Shown here: positions 8,633 to 17,949 of the stretch, one piece after another
Layout of the letters: each line of letters starts with the position of its first letter
Numbering within the stretch: position 1 is the stretch's first letter
Source of the DNA: an uncultured Thioclava sp.
GTDB taxonomy: Bacteria; Pseudomonadota; Alphaproteobacteria; Rhodobacterales; Rhodobacteraceae
Assembly (NCBI RefSeq): GCF_913064665.1
Contig: NZ_CAJYBT010000013.1
Location: forward strand, 26,329 to 90,328
Direction of reading: 5' to 3'
DNA: 64,000 nucleotides
Program-made: the position numbers and the translations under genes
Notes under the pieces: generated by a model
Databases searched by the model: none
What the model saw: the letters and a program-made list of their open reading frames with translations, nothing else
What the model was told of the DNA's origin: nothing

Positions 8633-10717
8633 TCAGCCGGCGACCATTTCCCTAACCTTCCAGCGGTCGCCGCGCGCCGCGTCCAGCCAGGCTTCGCGAT
8701 GCAGGCGCTCCATTGCGCCCGCGTGGCGCAAAAGCAAGGTCTTCTCAGAATCCAAGAGCGCGGCCGGGCCGTCGCTCAGCGCCTTGTCGAGGGCGCGCGA
8801 CTGGGCGTCGGTGGGCGCCCGCAGGCGTTGAAGCCCGATATGAATCGCGTTGATCTGCGGATCGACGACGACGCGGGTGAAGACGTCCACCCCTTCGAGG
8901 CGCGGGTCAGAGAACGGCCGCAGGTCAAGAAGGGGCGTGCCCAACGTCTCTTCAGGGATCGCGAAGATCGAGCGTCCACGCAGCCAGCGCCCAACCCTCA
9001 GGCTCGAGGTCAGCACCGCCATGGGAACCGAAAAGGTCATCCCACCGAGCACTGGGCTGAACCACAGGAGGATCGAGGCCCCACGCGGATCGAGACCGAT
9101 CGTCGCGAGCGCCCCCATCATATTCGAGGAGGAGACCAGCCAGTAGAGCCCCAGCCAGACGGTGAGGCCGATAAAGGAGGTCGTTCCGAAGGCGTGCCAG
9201 GCATCGGCCCAGCTCAGCCCGCGGTCGTCGCGTGTCTGAACGCCCCATTTCACACTTGACCCGGCCAGCGCGCGGATGACGAAGAGCGAATGGAACAGCA
9301 TCTTGACCGGGGCAATCAGGATCGAGGCGACGCTTTCGACGATGACGCCGCAAAGTAGCTTGTCAACGCCGCCGTAATGCTTCGCCTCGCCCCGTCTGGC
9401 AAGCACGGCGACGGACAGGAACTTGGGCAGGAACAGGAAGGTCAGTGTCAGCGCCCCGATCCAGACCGGGATTCGCGGCAAGGAGATCACGAACTCGACC
9501 ATCGAGAGGCCCGTATTCGCGCGGTTGATGCCGATGAAGAGGGCGATGTTCATCAGGATGAACAGCGCCCAGATCGGCGCCGCCAGAAACCCCATCGCGC
9601 CGTTGAGGAACAGGAAGCGGTGGACCGATTTCAGATTGTCCATCAGGAGGATGCCGAGATGCTGGGTATTGCCCTGGGCCCAGCGGCGGTCTCGGCCGAG
9701 CTCGTCGATCAGCGTCGGTGGGATTTCTTCGTAGGAGCCTTGGATCTCGGGCATGAACCAGACTTCCCAGCCGCCGCGCGCCATCAGAGCCGCCTCCACG
9801 AAATCGTGGCTGAGCAGATGCCCGCCGAAGGGCTGGCGGCCGGGCAGGATGGGCAAGCCGCAGGCGTCGATGAAGGCCCCAATGCGGATGATAGCGTTGT
9901 GACCGATATAGTGGCCGTCGCCCATCTGGATGTATTGCAGCCCGGCCGAGAAGAGCGGGCCGTAGACCCGGCCGGCGAATTGCTGGAGCCGTCCGAACAT
10001 GGTGTCGCGTAGCACGGCGATGGGCTGGGTCTGGATCAGGCCGAGCTTCGGGTTGCCTTCCATGATGCGCAGCATCTCCGAGATGCTGGCGCCATCCATG
10101 ATCGAATCCGCATCGAAGATGACCATGTAGTCGTAATCGGCGCCGTGCCTGCGCAGCCAGTCCGAGGTGTTGCCACTTTTCGAATGCTGATTCATGCCTC
10201 GGGGGCGGTAAAAGAGCCGCGCGGTCAGGTCCTGTTCCTGCGCGAAGAGAAAGGGTAGCAATTGCTCCCGCGCCCAGGCATCCGCGTTGCGGCTGTCGCT
10301 GAGGACGTAGAAATCGAACAGGTCGAAATCCGGGGTCTTCCGCAATGTCCGGATCAGCACCTCCAGCCCGGCGAGAACCCGGGGCATATCCTCGTGATAG
10401 ACCGGGAACAGCACCGCGACGCGGGTGCCAGGAGCGGGCGCGCGCCTGTTGCGGCGCGGGTGCCATCGGTCGTCGCCGTGCGTGCGCAGCAGCCGGACCG
10501 CGCCGACGATGGCAGTCCAGAAGCCAATGGCGATCCAGACATAGAGCGTCATGTAGCAGGTGAAGAAGGCAAGCGAGACGGCAACCGGAAGCGTGCTGTC
10601 GATCAGGGCGCTGGCGATCGTCCAGCCGACGAGGCAGATGGACCCGCCCGAGAGTAGACCGAGCAGGCGGCGTCGGCGGCGGGCTTCCGCCTCCCAGGCG
10701 GGCGGCTCGTTAGTCAT
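8633..10717 (-). CDS. mdoH: OpgH/MdoH-like periplasmic glucan glucosyltransferase
   Basis: A 694-aa inner-membrane family 2 glycosyltransferase of the type that polymerises UDP-glucose into the backbone of osmoregulated periplasmic glucans. Two N-terminal membrane spans (about 20-40 and 48-75) precede the catalytic domain, with SDS at 140-142, the DADS metal-binding motif at 202-205, HDF at 304-306 and RRWAQGN at 344-350. Several C-terminal spans form the translocation channel. E. coli MdoH is 847 aa, so this is a shorter form. Its start overlaps the preceding 99-aa gene by 8 bases. The usual partner MdoG is not in the window. Confidence 0.88.
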   Translation of the reverse strand: MTNEPPAWEAEARRRRRLLGLLSGGSICLVGWTIASALIDSTLPVAVSLAFFTCYMTLYVWIAIGFWTAIVGAVRLLRTHGDDRWHPRRNRRAPAPGTRVAVLFPVYHEDMPRVLAGLEVLIRTLRKTPDFDLFDFYVLSDSRNADAWAREQLLPFLFAQEQDLTARLFYRPRGMNQHSKSGNTSDWLRRHGADYDYMVIFDADSIMDGASISEMLRIMEGNPKLGLIQTQPIAVLRDTMFGRLQQFAGRVYGPLFSAGLQYIQMGDGHYIGHNAIIRIGAFIDACGLPILPGRQPFGGHLLSHDFVEAALMARGGWEVWFMPEIQGSYEEIPPTLIDELGRDRRWAQGNTQHLGILLMDNLKSVHRFLFLNGAMGFLAAPIWALFILMNIALFIGINRANTGLSMVEFVISLPRIPVWIGALTLTFLFLPKFLSVAVLARRGEAKHYGGVDKLLCGVIVESVASILIAPVKMLFHSLFVIRALAGSSVKWGVQTRDDRGLSWADAWHAFGTTSFIGLTVWLGLYWLVSSSNMMGALATIGLDPRGASILLWFSPVLGGMTFSVPMAVLTSSLRVGRWLRGRSIFAIPEETLGTPLLDLRPFSDPRLEGVDVFTRVVVDPQINAIHIGLQRLRAPTDAQSRALDKALSDGPAALLDSEKTLLLRHAGAMERLHREAWLDAARGDRWKVREMVAG

Positions 10718-11009
10718 CCTCGATCATCCGCCGGATCTTGCGCTTCAGCGCCGCGCCGATCGAACGTTCCATCGGGCGCGCCACCACCACGCTGCGCCGG
10801 ACCTGTGCCGCGCTCACCTCGTTCAGCCGACCATGGCTCATCCCGGTTGCGATCTTGATGCGCTCCGACGTGGCCTGCCAGCTTCTGGTTTCGGAGGGAA
10901 ACAACGCCGCCGCGATTGATCTGTCGACGTCGAGCATTTTCGCATAGCGCTGATGCAGCTCTTCCACCATTGCGCTGGCTTGCTGCAGATCGGGGGCATT
11001 CTTGCTCAT
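10710..11009 (-). CDS. hypothetical protein between kpsE-like and mdoH genes
   Basis: A 99-aa soluble, basic, helix-rich protein that I do not recognise. It overlaps the kpsE-like gene by four bases (ATGA) and the mdoH-like gene by eight, which strongly suggests a real, co-translated gene. The middle segment (MSHGRLNEVSAAQVRRSVVV) and a cluster of Arg/Lys near the C-terminus could be a nucleic-acid or membrane-surface contact, but this is guesswork. Confidence 0.7.
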   Translation of the reverse strand: MSKNAPDLQQASAMVEELHQRYAKMLDVDRSIAAALFPSETRSWQATSERIKIATGMSHGRLNEVSAAQVRRSVVVARPMERSIGAALKRKIRRMIEDD

Positions 11010-12064
11010 CTCAGGAAACTCCAGACGAGGAGGGAGGCGAGAAGGGTTCCCAGAATGATCCAGACTTCGCCGGTGTAATCGGGCTGATCCGGCAGACTTG
11101 GCGGACTCAGAACCTCAATGAAGTAATCCGACTTCGCGGCATTCACGCGGGCGGCCTGTTCGGCCTCGCGCGCTGACAGAAGCAGTTTCTCGGTGATCTG
11201 GCCCGCCGACTTGATCGAGGAGATCTTCAGGTCGCTGCTCGAAATGGAGTTGCCCGACCCGCTCAGCTCGGCATTCAGATTCTTGATCTTCTTTCGCATG
11301 TAGTTCAGCTGGAATTGCAACTCGGGGATCTGCACGCTGTCCGGGGTCTTTTCCTGCAGATACTGAAGCTGTGCTTCTTTCTTGAGCACTTCCTTCTGCA
11401 CCGCTTCGATCAGGTCCTGAACCTGCTGGGCGTCCGCCTTGGGGCTGAAAACCGCGCCCTTCGAACGCGCCGCCAGCATCTCGGACTCGAGTGTGGCGAG
11501 CTTGGCCTTCACCACCTCGACATTACTGTGCGCGACCGTCGCAACCTGATCGACACGCTGCTTGTTGAGCGAGTTGATGACCTCAAGACTCTGGCTCAGC
11601 ACCGTCTTGCCGATCTTCCGGGCGTCGGCAGGCGAATAAGCGGCTACCTTCAGCGTGCTGACGCTGCTTTTCTGGTTGATCGTGTCCGAGATCCGGCCGC
11701 GCATGTAGCGTTGCAGGCCAATGTCAGTGGTGACGGGATGAAGCAGGCCGCCAAAGCGTTGGGCGAAATCGCCGCGCGGTGCCGCGTAGGCCTTTCGCAA
11801 GTCCAACGACGAGTTCAGGCTCTCGATCGAGGCGGGGGAACGGATGTAGCTCTTGACCAGATCCGCGCCGCCAAGCGAATAATCCGCCTGGGACAGGATG
11901 CTGCTGAGGCTCGGGGCCTGACGTGCGCCGGACTGGTCCACGACGAAGCTCGCCTCGGAGACATAGACCGGAGCGGCGAAAAGGCCGAAATAGCCCAGAA
12001 CAAGGCTATTCGGCAGCATGAAGACAAGCCAAAAGAGCCTGCTGCGAAAGAGTGTTTTTAGCAT
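11006..12064 (-). CDS. KpsE/Wzz-like polysaccharide co-polymerase or capsule export inner-membrane protein
   Basis: A 352-aa protein with the layout of capsule export proteins KpsE/CtrB/BexC: an N-terminal membrane span (about 10-30), a periplasmic domain beginning AAPVYVSEASFVVD, a long coiled coil (about 185-275) and a C-terminal span (about 332-350) preceded by the proline-containing EVLSPPSLPDQP motif. Such proteins span the periplasm and help export or set the length of polysaccharides. No KpsM/KpsT ABC transporter or KpsD porin is nearby; instead the gene heads a unit with the glucan synthase, suggesting a matching glucan is its cargo. Confidence 0.8.
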   Translation of the reverse strand: MLKTLFRSRLFWLVFMLPNSLVLGYFGLFAAPVYVSEASFVVDQSGARQAPSLSSILSQADYSLGGADLVKSYIRSPASIESLNSSLDLRKAYAAPRGDFAQRFGGLLHPVTTDIGLQRYMRGRISDTINQKSSVSTLKVAAYSPADARKIGKTVLSQSLEVINSLNKQRVDQVATVAHSNVEVVKAKLATLESEMLAARSKGAVFSPKADAQQVQDLIEAVQKEVLKKEAQLQYLQEKTPDSVQIPELQFQLNYMRKKIKNLNAELSGSGNSISSSDLKISSIKSAGQITEKLLLSAREAEQAARVNAAKSDYFIEVLSPPSLPDQPDYTGEVWIILGTLLASLLVWSFLR

Positions 12065-12281
12065 GGATGAGGATTGCCCTGTAGGATGGATTGCGCTTGA
12101 ACTTTAACGATTTCTTGTAGTGCTCTGATGCCTCACCCGTAGCCGCACTAACCTTGTGCGACATCCAAGCTCGAACAACCTTAGGATGTGCCTTGGCCCG
12201 TTTCCAGCGAGAGTTGTTCAGTCTTTCGTGAGGTGCATTTTTGTGGGGGTGGGGGGCTGGTTTCAGCGCAAATTGCGGATT

Positions 12282-12446
12282 GTTCAGTATGCTAAGAATA
12301 TCGGGCACGTCGCCAAGGCGTGCCGCAATTTTTGGGATTTGCAGGACGCGTTTTTACCGATGGCGCAAAGCCTATTCCGAGCGCGGTGAAGCAGGGCTGA
12401 TCAACGCACCCCCGATCCCCAAACGTCACGCCAATAGGACGCCAGT
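12282..12446 (+). pseudogene. transposase N-terminal helix-turn-helix remnant (IS481-like)
   Basis: Two adjacent frames reconstruct a transposase helix-turn-helix: GHVAKACRNF in one, then after one extra T near 12332-12336, RTRFYRWRKAYSERGEAGLI in the next, ending PKRHANRTP. This matches the N-terminus of IS481/integrase-type transposases (VAKxCRxFGISRxxFYRWRxxYxxxGExGL). The catalytic DDE domain is absent. It lies directly beyond the 3' end of tRNA-Trp and marks the edge of the accessory patch. Confidence 0.7.
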
Positions 12447-12498
12447 GGGGCCAAATTCCCCCAACCAAACGCCCAACTGTCTCGGATATACGACTTGG

Positions 12499-12526
12499 CC
12501 AATGAAAAATCGTCAATTTTCATTGG
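12499..12526 (-). terminator. hairpin after tRNA-Trp
   Basis: A 10-bp perfect stem, ccaatgaaaa (12499-12508) with ttttcattgg (12517-12526), begins within the CCA end of tRNA-Trp. Its A/T-rich inner half supplies the U-rich segment on the minus strand. It probably ends the tRNA transcript, although its AT-rich stem is weak. Confidence 0.5.
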
Positions 12527-12599
12527 CAGGGGCAGAGGGACTCGAACCCACGACCCTCGGTTTTGGAGACCGATGCTCTACCAACTGAGCTATACCCCT
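12524..12599 (-). tRNA. trpT: tRNA-Trp (anticodon CCA)
   Basis: The 76-base cloverleaf on the minus strand has acceptor stem AGGGGTA/TGCCCCT, D-arm GCTCAGTTGGTAGAGC, anticodon loop CTCCAAA (anticodon CCA), T-arm with GGTTCGAGTCC and an encoded CCA. In many alphaproteobacteria this tRNA lies between tuf and secE-nusG; here tuf is upstream on the same strand, but secE and nusG are not found downstream. Confidence 0.97.
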
Positions 12600-12757
12600 A
12601 TGCCGTGCGGCGGTTGCTAAGCCAGCGCGCAGGCGAAATCAAGAGCGATTTGCGCAAATCGCGCGAAGCTTTCGCCGCACGCCCTGCGCAGGCCCGTTTT
12701 TGTCCAAAGCTGCGGGGGTGTGCCGCCCTCAGAACGCCGCAAACCACGGCGACTCGC

Positions 12758-13744
12758 CTAGCGCACGGCGCGGCGCAGCACCCAGCGCACCAATCCCATC
12801 ACGCCAAGCTGAGCAATCACCAGCACCACGCAGCCCACCACCAAAAGACCAAAGGCGACAGGCGATTGCAGCCCCGGCATGCCGCCCAGATTGACCCCGA
12901 ACAGCCCGGTCAAAAAGCCCAGCGGCAGAAAGATCGACGTCACCACCGACATCACGAACGTGTTCCGGTTGACCCGGTCTGACAGCTGGCTCGACAGCTC
13001 CTCGCGCAGCACCTGCGCCTGATCGCGCAGCTCATCCATATCCTCGGCAATCCGCGTCATCTTGAACGCCTCTTCCTCGATCTCGCGCCGTGTAACCGCG
13101 TCGATGATCGGGGATTGCGCCTGTGACACCTTGATCAGCACGTCACGTTGCGGCCCCAGATAGCGGCGCGCCGCGATCACCTTGAGGCGCAAATCCAGCA
13201 CATCATGGCGCACATGATCCCCCTGCCCGCCAAAGACCCGATCCTCCAACTCTTCGGCATGCGCGTCCAGATCGCTTTGAAACACGTTGATATTGCCCAC
13301 GATATCTTCGGTCATACGCACCAGAAACGCGCCCGCATCCAGCGGCCCGGTGCCCTCGCGCAAGGCCTCATTCATCCGCTCGACAGCGCGTACCCGCTTG
13401 CGGGAAATCGTCAGGATTCGCTGCGTGTCCAGATACATCCGCAGCGAGACCATATCTTCGGGGTCTTCGCCCTCGTTGAAGTTGATCGCGCGCAAGATCA
13501 CCAGCACCCCATCGCCCACAAGGCTCATCCGCGGGCGCGTGTTGACGTCCACCAGCGCCTCGACCGCCTGCGGATCAAGGTAATCCAGCTCTTCGCGAAT
13601 CCAGTGCTGCGCGTCGGGATGGGTGCCATCCAGATGCGCCCAGGCCAGCCGCTCATCGCGCAGGGCCGCAACGATATCGACAGGCCCGTCGGGATCGGGC
13701 GCGCCAGAAAGAAAATGGGAATACAGGATCGGGCTGTTGGTCAT
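12758..13744 (-). CDS. CorA/ZntB-family divalent metal transporter
   Basis: A 328-aa member of the CorA superfamily: a large cytoplasmic N-terminal funnel with long helices (about 110-260), then two C-terminal membrane spans (about 263-282 and 294-320) separated by the signature loop GVNLGGMPG (283-291). GVN is a variant of the GMN/GIN selectivity motif, and the Zn-transporting ZntB branch fits best. The ATG at 13744 is used; an upstream in-frame TTG at 13774 is possible and neither has a strong ribosome site. It probably moves Zn2+ or Mg2+ across the inner membrane. Confidence 0.85.
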   Translation of the reverse strand: MTNSPILYSHFLSGAPDPDGPVDIVAALRDERLAWAHLDGTHPDAQHWIREELDYLDPQAVEALVDVNTRPRMSLVGDGVLVILRAINFNEGEDPEDMVSLRMYLDTQRILTISRKRVRAVERMNEALREGTGPLDAGAFLVRMTEDIVGNINVFQSDLDAHAEELEDRVFGGQGDHVRHDVLDLRLKVIAARRYLGPQRDVLIKVSQAQSPIIDAVTRREIEEEAFKMTRIAEDMDELRDQAQVLREELSSQLSDRVNRNTFVMSVVTSIFLPLGFLTGLFGVNLGGMPGLQSPVAFGLLVVGCVVLVIAQLGVMGLVRWVLRRAVR

Positions 13745-13808
13745 CGGGCGCAGGCTAACCTTATGATTTCGCAAATCCTAGCGCAGAAGCCCGCCAGTGC
13801 AAGCGCGC

Positions 13809-14477
13809 TTAGGGGCGAAACTGCGCTAGGGCTGCGACATCGCCCGCCTCAAGGGCGGGCAGCGCGGCGCGGATCGAGGCCACCGGCCAGTCCCACCACG
13901 CCAGCTCCAACAGCCGGGTCACCTGATCGGGCGCAAAGCGCATCCGCACCAGCCGCGCCGGGTTGCCCGCGACAATCGCGTAAGGCGGCACATCGCGGCT
14001 CACCACCGCGCCCGCCGCCACGATCGCCCCCGCCCCGATCGTGACCCCCGCCATCACGCGCGCCTCAAAGCCAAGCCAGACATCGGGGCCAATCACCGTA
14101 TCCCCAATCGCGGCATTTTCATCGCGATATTTCTGCGCCGTGGGCATATCGAATATCCGAAACGGATAGGTGGTGATCCCGCCCATCGGATGATTGGCCG
14201 ATGCGGTAATGAACACCACTCCGTGGGCGATCTGCGCGAAGGGACCGATCACCAGCCGCTCGGGCGCACCGGGATACAGATAGGGCGCCAGCACCGCCGC
14301 CGGATCGGGCTCGGGCGCATGCGGGCTGTAATAGGCATAGGGCCCGACCGCGATATTGGGATGGTCGATCACCGCCTGCAGGAACACGGTCGGTGCGTGC
14401 GGCGTGCCATCGGGCAGGATCACAGGATTGCGGGTCTCGGGTGCAGGAAAGCGCTGGGGCAGCGGATAGTCAGACAT
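13809..14477 (-). CDS. CatB-related hexapeptide O-acetyltransferase
   Basis: A 222-aa left-handed beta-helix acetyltransferase resembling chloramphenicol/virginiamycin acetyltransferases. It shows the active-site ITASANHPMGG segment with the catalytic His, hexapeptide turns (IGDTVIGPDVWLGFEARVMA) and the closing YAIVAGNPARLVRMRF motif. Such enzymes acetylate hydroxyls of antibiotics or sugars; the substrate is unknown and a sugar or small-molecule acceptor is as likely as a drug. It stands alone, about 65 bases upstream of the CorA-like gene. Confidence 0.8.
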   Translation of the reverse strand: MSDYPLPQRFPAPETRNPVILPDGTPHAPTVFLQAVIDHPNIAVGPYAYYSPHAPEPDPAAVLAPYLYPGAPERLVIGPFAQIAHGVVFITASANHPMGGITTYPFRIFDMPTAQKYRDENAAIGDTVIGPDVWLGFEARVMAGVTIGAGAIVAAGAVVSRDVPPYAIVAGNPARLVRMRFAPDQVTRLLELAWWDWPVASIRAALPALEAGDVAALAQFRP

Positions 14478-14702
14478 GAACAGCCTCTTTCGGATCGGGT
14501 TACGGGAACGGGATCAGAAAAGGGTCTTGGCCATCGCAGCCTCCATCGGTGTGCGCTCAGGTTAGCGGATTTCAAGGCGCTGCGCCAGTTGGGGACGGGG
14601 AATGACTGCTTCGCGCCCGCATCTACTGGAAAATAAGCTCTTGATCGGAAGTGGATTTGAGGTTGGAAAAACGTCTCGTGATCCAAAACAGTGGAGCCCT
14701 CT

Positions 14703-15092
14703 ATGACAATCGCAAAGTTGCGCATCGCGCGTCCGACTGATGACATCGAGGCGCTGAAACCCTTTTACATCGATGGCCTTTGTTTAAAGGTTCTTGCCGA
14801 ATTTTCGGACCATAGCGGCTTTGACGGCCTGATGGTCGGCGATCCCGAGCTGCCCTATCATTTTGAATTTACAAAAAACTTCGGGCACCTAGCAGGTCGA
14901 GCGCCGACCAAAGACAACCTGATAGTCTTCTACCTGCCCGACACGCGCGAATGGAAGCAAGCGGTTCAGCGGATGCAAGACGTTGGGTTCGCGCCTGTCA
15001 CGTCGTTCAACCCCTATTGGGATATTCTAGGACGCACTTTTGAAGACCCCGATGGGTATCGTGTCGTCTTGCAAAATGCGTCTTGGGGTTAA
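14703..15092 (+). CDS. VOC (glyoxalase/bleomycin-resistance-like) superfamily protein
   Basis: A 129-aa protein with two beta-alpha-beta-beta-beta halves, a conserved fold in the VOC superfamily: first half LRIARPTDDIEALKPFYIDG, second half ending DPDGYRVVLQN with a candidate metal-binding Asp/Glu (TFEDPDG). GGAG at 14693-14696 sets the ATG at 14703 as start rather than the GTG at 14691. The function is unassigned: this fold includes dioxygenases, isomerases and drug-binding proteins. Confidence 0.8.
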   Translation: MTIAKLRIARPTDDIEALKPFYIDGLCLKVLAEFSDHSGFDGLMVGDPELPYHFEFTKNFGHLAGRAPTKDNLIVFYLPDTREWKQAVQRMQDVGFAPVTSFNPYWDILGRTFEDPDGYRVVLQNASWG

Positions 15093-15139
15093 GTCCCCCA
15101 TGCCCCGAACGGCAGCGAGGTTCCACACCCCCCAACGCA

Positions 15140-15167
15140 AAAGGGCCGCCCAACCGGGCGGCCCTTT
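15140..15167 (-). terminator. intrinsic terminator of tuf (bidirectional)
   Basis: A perfect 12-bp stem, aaagggccgccc (15140-15151) with gggcggcccttt (15156-15167), and an AACC loop. On the minus strand it is followed by further T residues, so it terminates tuf, 20 bases after the stop codon; it can serve the convergent VOC gene too. Confidence 0.88.
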
Positions 15168-15186
15168 CGTTAGCAAGTGATCGCGA

Positions 15187-16362
15187 TCAAGCGAGGATTT
15201 TCGACACCACGCCGGCGCCGACGGTGCGGCCGCCTTCGCGGATGGCGAAGCGCAGACCGTCTTCCATGGCGATCGGTGCGATCAGTTCGACTTCGAACTT
15301 CAGGTTGTCGCCCGGCATGACCATTTCCGTGCCCTCGGGCAGGTTAACGGTGCCGGTGACGTCCGTGGTGCGGAAGTAGAACTGCGGACGGTAGTTCGCA
15401 AAGAACGGCGTGTGACGGCCACCCTCTTCTTTGGTGAGGATATAGGCCTCAGCTTCGAACTTGGTGTGCGGCTTCACCGAACCCGGCTTACACAGAACCT
15501 GACCACGCTCAACGCCCTCACGGTCGATGCCGCGCAGCAGTGCGCCGATGTTGTCGCCAGCTTCACCACGATCCAGCAGTTTGCGGAACATTTCCACGCC
15601 CGTGCAGGTCGTTTTCTTGGTGTCGTTGATACCAACGATTTCCAGTTCGTCGCCAACGTTGACAACGCCACGCTCGATACGGCCGGTCACAACCGTGCCG
15701 CGACCCGAGATCGAGAACACATCCTCGATCGGCATCAAGAAGGGCTGGTCCACGGCGCGCTCGGGCGTCGGGATCCAAGCGTCGACAGCTTCCATCAGCG
15801 CCTTGATCGAGTTCTCGCCGATTTCCGGATCACGACCTTCGAGGGCGGCCAAAGCCGAACCACGCACGATCGGGATATCGTCGCCGGGGTAATCATACGA
15901 GCTCAGCAGCTCGCGGATTTCCATTTCGACCAGCTCGAGCAGCTCTTCGTCATCAACCTGATCGACCTTGTTCATGTAAACAACCATCGTCGGGATGCCG
16001 ACCTGACGACCGAGCAGGATGTGCTCGCGCGTTTGGGGCATCGGGCCGTCAGCAGCGTTCACCACGAGGATCGCGCCGTCCATCTGCGCCGCACCGGTGA
16101 TCATGTTTTTCACATAGTCAGCGTGGCCGGGGCAGTCGACGTGGGCGTAGTGACGGGCTTCGGTCTCATACTCAACGTGAGCGGTCGAGATCGTGATGCC
16201 ACGTGCCTTTTCTTCGGGCGCGCCGTCGATCTGGTCATAGGCCTTGAAGTCACCAAAATACTTGGTGATCGCCGCCGTCAGCGTCGTCTTGCCGTGGTCA
16301 ACGTGGCCAATCGTGCCGATGTTGACGTGCGGTTTGTTACGTTGGAACTTTTCCTTTGCCAT
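15187..16362 (-). CDS. tuf: translation elongation factor Tu
   Basis: EF-Tu carries aminoacyl-tRNA to the ribosomal A site using GTP. The 391-aa protein is full length: G1 GHVDHGKT (residues 19-26), G2 RGITI, G3 DCPGHADY, G4 NKVD and the C-terminal barrel domains ending [11 protein letters not shown]. The ATG at 16362 gives the canonical [12 protein letters not shown] start. It stands alone here, not within a str operon. Confidence 0.99.
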   Translation of the reverse strand: MAKEKFQRNKPHVNIGTIGHVDHGKTTLTAAITKYFGDFKAYDQIDGAPEEKARGITISTAHVEYETEARHYAHVDCPGHADYVKNMITGAAQMDGAILVVNAADGPMPQTREHILLGRQVGIPTMVVYMNKVDQVDDEELLELVEMEIRELLSSYDYPGDDIPIVRGSALAALEGRDPEIGENSIKALMEAVDAWIPTPERAVDQPFLMPIEDVFSISGRGTVVTGRIERGVVNVGDELEIVGINDTKKTTCTGVEMFRKLLDRGEAGDNIGALLRGIDREGVERGQVLCKPGSVKPHTKFEAEAYILTKEEGGRHTPFFANYRPQFYFRTTDVTGTVNLPEGTEMVMPGDNLKFEVELIAPIAMEDGLRFAIREGGRTVGAGVVSKILA

Positions 16363-16527
16363 CTCGCGGGGCGCCTCTGCTTTAGGGGGCCGCTAGCGCG
16401 GGCCCGAGTCAATATCGCGCGCTACCTATTGCGCTGGCGGGAAAAAATCAAGCCCGGATCGTCGAAATCCACCATCTGGCCCCGTGGAAAGTTTGCGCAA
16501 TCGCGCGCGCACGCCTACCTTCGCAAG

Positions 16528-17901
16528 ATGGATCACGTCACACCCACTGCCCCGCTGCGGCTTCCCGCGCGCGCCCCACTTGGGCGCAAACCGCTGGGCA
16601 TTGTCGCCAGCCTGCGCGCCGCACGGCGCAACCTGCTGGAAATCATACCAGAATTGGCCACATATGCGCCGATCATTTCGGGCAATACCGGGGCGCGTTG
16701 GCATATGGTGATGGACCCGGACGCCGCGCGCCATATCCTCAAGGACCGCGTCGAGGACTATCCCAAATCGGTCGTGACGAAGCTGATCCTTGGCCCGGCG
16801 GTCGGTAAGGGGCTGTTTGTCGCCGAAGGCGCGGAATGGCGCTGGCAGCGCCGCGCCGCCGCGCCGGTTTTCGCGCTGCGCAACATGCAAGCGCTGGCCC
16901 CGGTCATGCAGGCCGCAGCCCAAGCGAGCGTTGCTCGCATCGGCCAACATGCCGGGACCGGGCGCGCGGTCGATCTGCATCAGGAAATGGTCACTGCGAC
17001 CTTCGAAGTGATCTCTGAGGTCACTTTCTCGGGCGATGAGGGGTTTGACCGTGCCGCGATCCATCGCGCGATCGACGCCTATATTGCGCGCACCGCCAAG
17101 GTCTCGCTGCTCGATTTTTTCGCCCTGCCCGGCTGGGTGCCGCGTCCGCATCGCATCGCCTCGGCCCATATCGTGCGCGAGCTAAAGCGCCATGCCGATG
17201 CCGCCATCGCCGCACGCGACAGCGGCCGCGCGAAACCACTGCCCGACCTGCTGGACCTGCTCAAAGGCGCAAGCGATCCTGAAACCGGGCGCGCGCTTAA
17301 TGCCGCTGAGCTGCGAGACAATCTGCTGACCTTCATCGTGGCGGGGCATGAAACGACCGCGCTGACGCTGGCTTGGGCGCTTTATCTCTGCGCTTTCGAT
17401 CCTGCCATCCAGACCGCCGCGCGCGAGCAGGCGCAAGCGGTGTTGGGGGGGCGAGTGGCAAGCGTCGAGGACTTGGACAAAATGCCCCTGATCCAACAGA
17501 TCGTGCAGGAAAGCCTGCGCCTTTACCCCCCCGCCGGGTTCCTCTCGCGCACCGCACAAAAGCCCGACCGCCTGCTGGGCCGCGAGGTGCGGCGCGGCGA
17601 TACAGTGATGCTGCCGATCTATGCGCTACATCGCCACCACGCGCTGTGGGACGAACCGGATGCGTTTCGCCCCGCACGCTTTGCCACCCCGACCCATGAC
17701 CGCTACGCCTTTTTGCCCTTTGGCGCGGGGCCGCGCATTTGCATCGGCGCGGGGTTCGCGCTGCAAGAGGCCGGGATCATTCTGGCCACGCTGCTGTCGC
17801 GCTTTGCGTTCACCGCCGTGCCGGGAAAAGATCCGGTCCCCGAGATGATTATCACAACGCGGCCCAAGGGCGGCATCTGGCTCACTGTCCAAGCGATGTG
17901 A
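16528..17901 (+). CDS. cytochrome P450
   Basis: A 457-aa soluble P450 monooxygenase. The I-helix oxygen-binding motif is AGHETT (272-277), the K-helix ExxR is ESLR (328-331) and the heme loop FGAGPRICIG places the cysteine ligand at residue 405. The open frame extends antisense through tuf, but the ATG at 16528 gives a normal N-terminus. No ferredoxin or reductase is adjacent, so electron donors are shared or encoded elsewhere. The sequence most resembles CYP102/CYP4-like bacterial fatty-acid or terpene hydroxylases, but I cannot assign a substrate. Confidence 0.93.
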   Translation: MDHVTPTAPLRLPARAPLGRKPLGIVASLRAARRNLLEIIPELATYAPIISGNTGARWHMVMDPDAARHILKDRVEDYPKSVVTKLILGPAVGKGLFVAEGAEWRWQRRAAAPVFALRNMQALAPVMQAAAQASVARIGQHAGTGRAVDLHQEMVTATFEVISEVTFSGDEGFDRAAIHRAIDAYIARTAKVSLLDFFALPGWVPRPHRIASAHIVRELKRHADAAIAARDSGRAKPLPDLLDLLKGASDPETGRALNAAELRDNLLTFIVAGHETTALTLAWALYLCAFDPAIQTAAREQAQAVLGGRVASVEDLDKMPLIQQIVQESLRLYPPAGFLSRTAQKPDRLLGREVRRGDTVMLPIYALHRHHALWDEPDAFRPARFATPTHDRYAFLPFGAGPRICIGAGFALQEAGIILATLLSRFAFTAVPGKDPVPEMIITTRPKGGIWLTVQAM

Positions 17902-17949
17902 GTAGATTGCGAAGTTTTTCCCATATCCCTGCGCGTCACGGCGGGTAAA

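Noticed and set aside
12450..12600. tRNA-Trp as attachment site of an integrative element
   Set aside because: No integrase gene and no direct repeat of the tRNA 3' end were found in the window; only transposase fossils lie nearby.
15412..16527. N-terminal extension of the P450 frame through tuf
   Set aside because: It is antisense to EF-Tu; the P450 starts at 16528 with normal N-terminal sequence.
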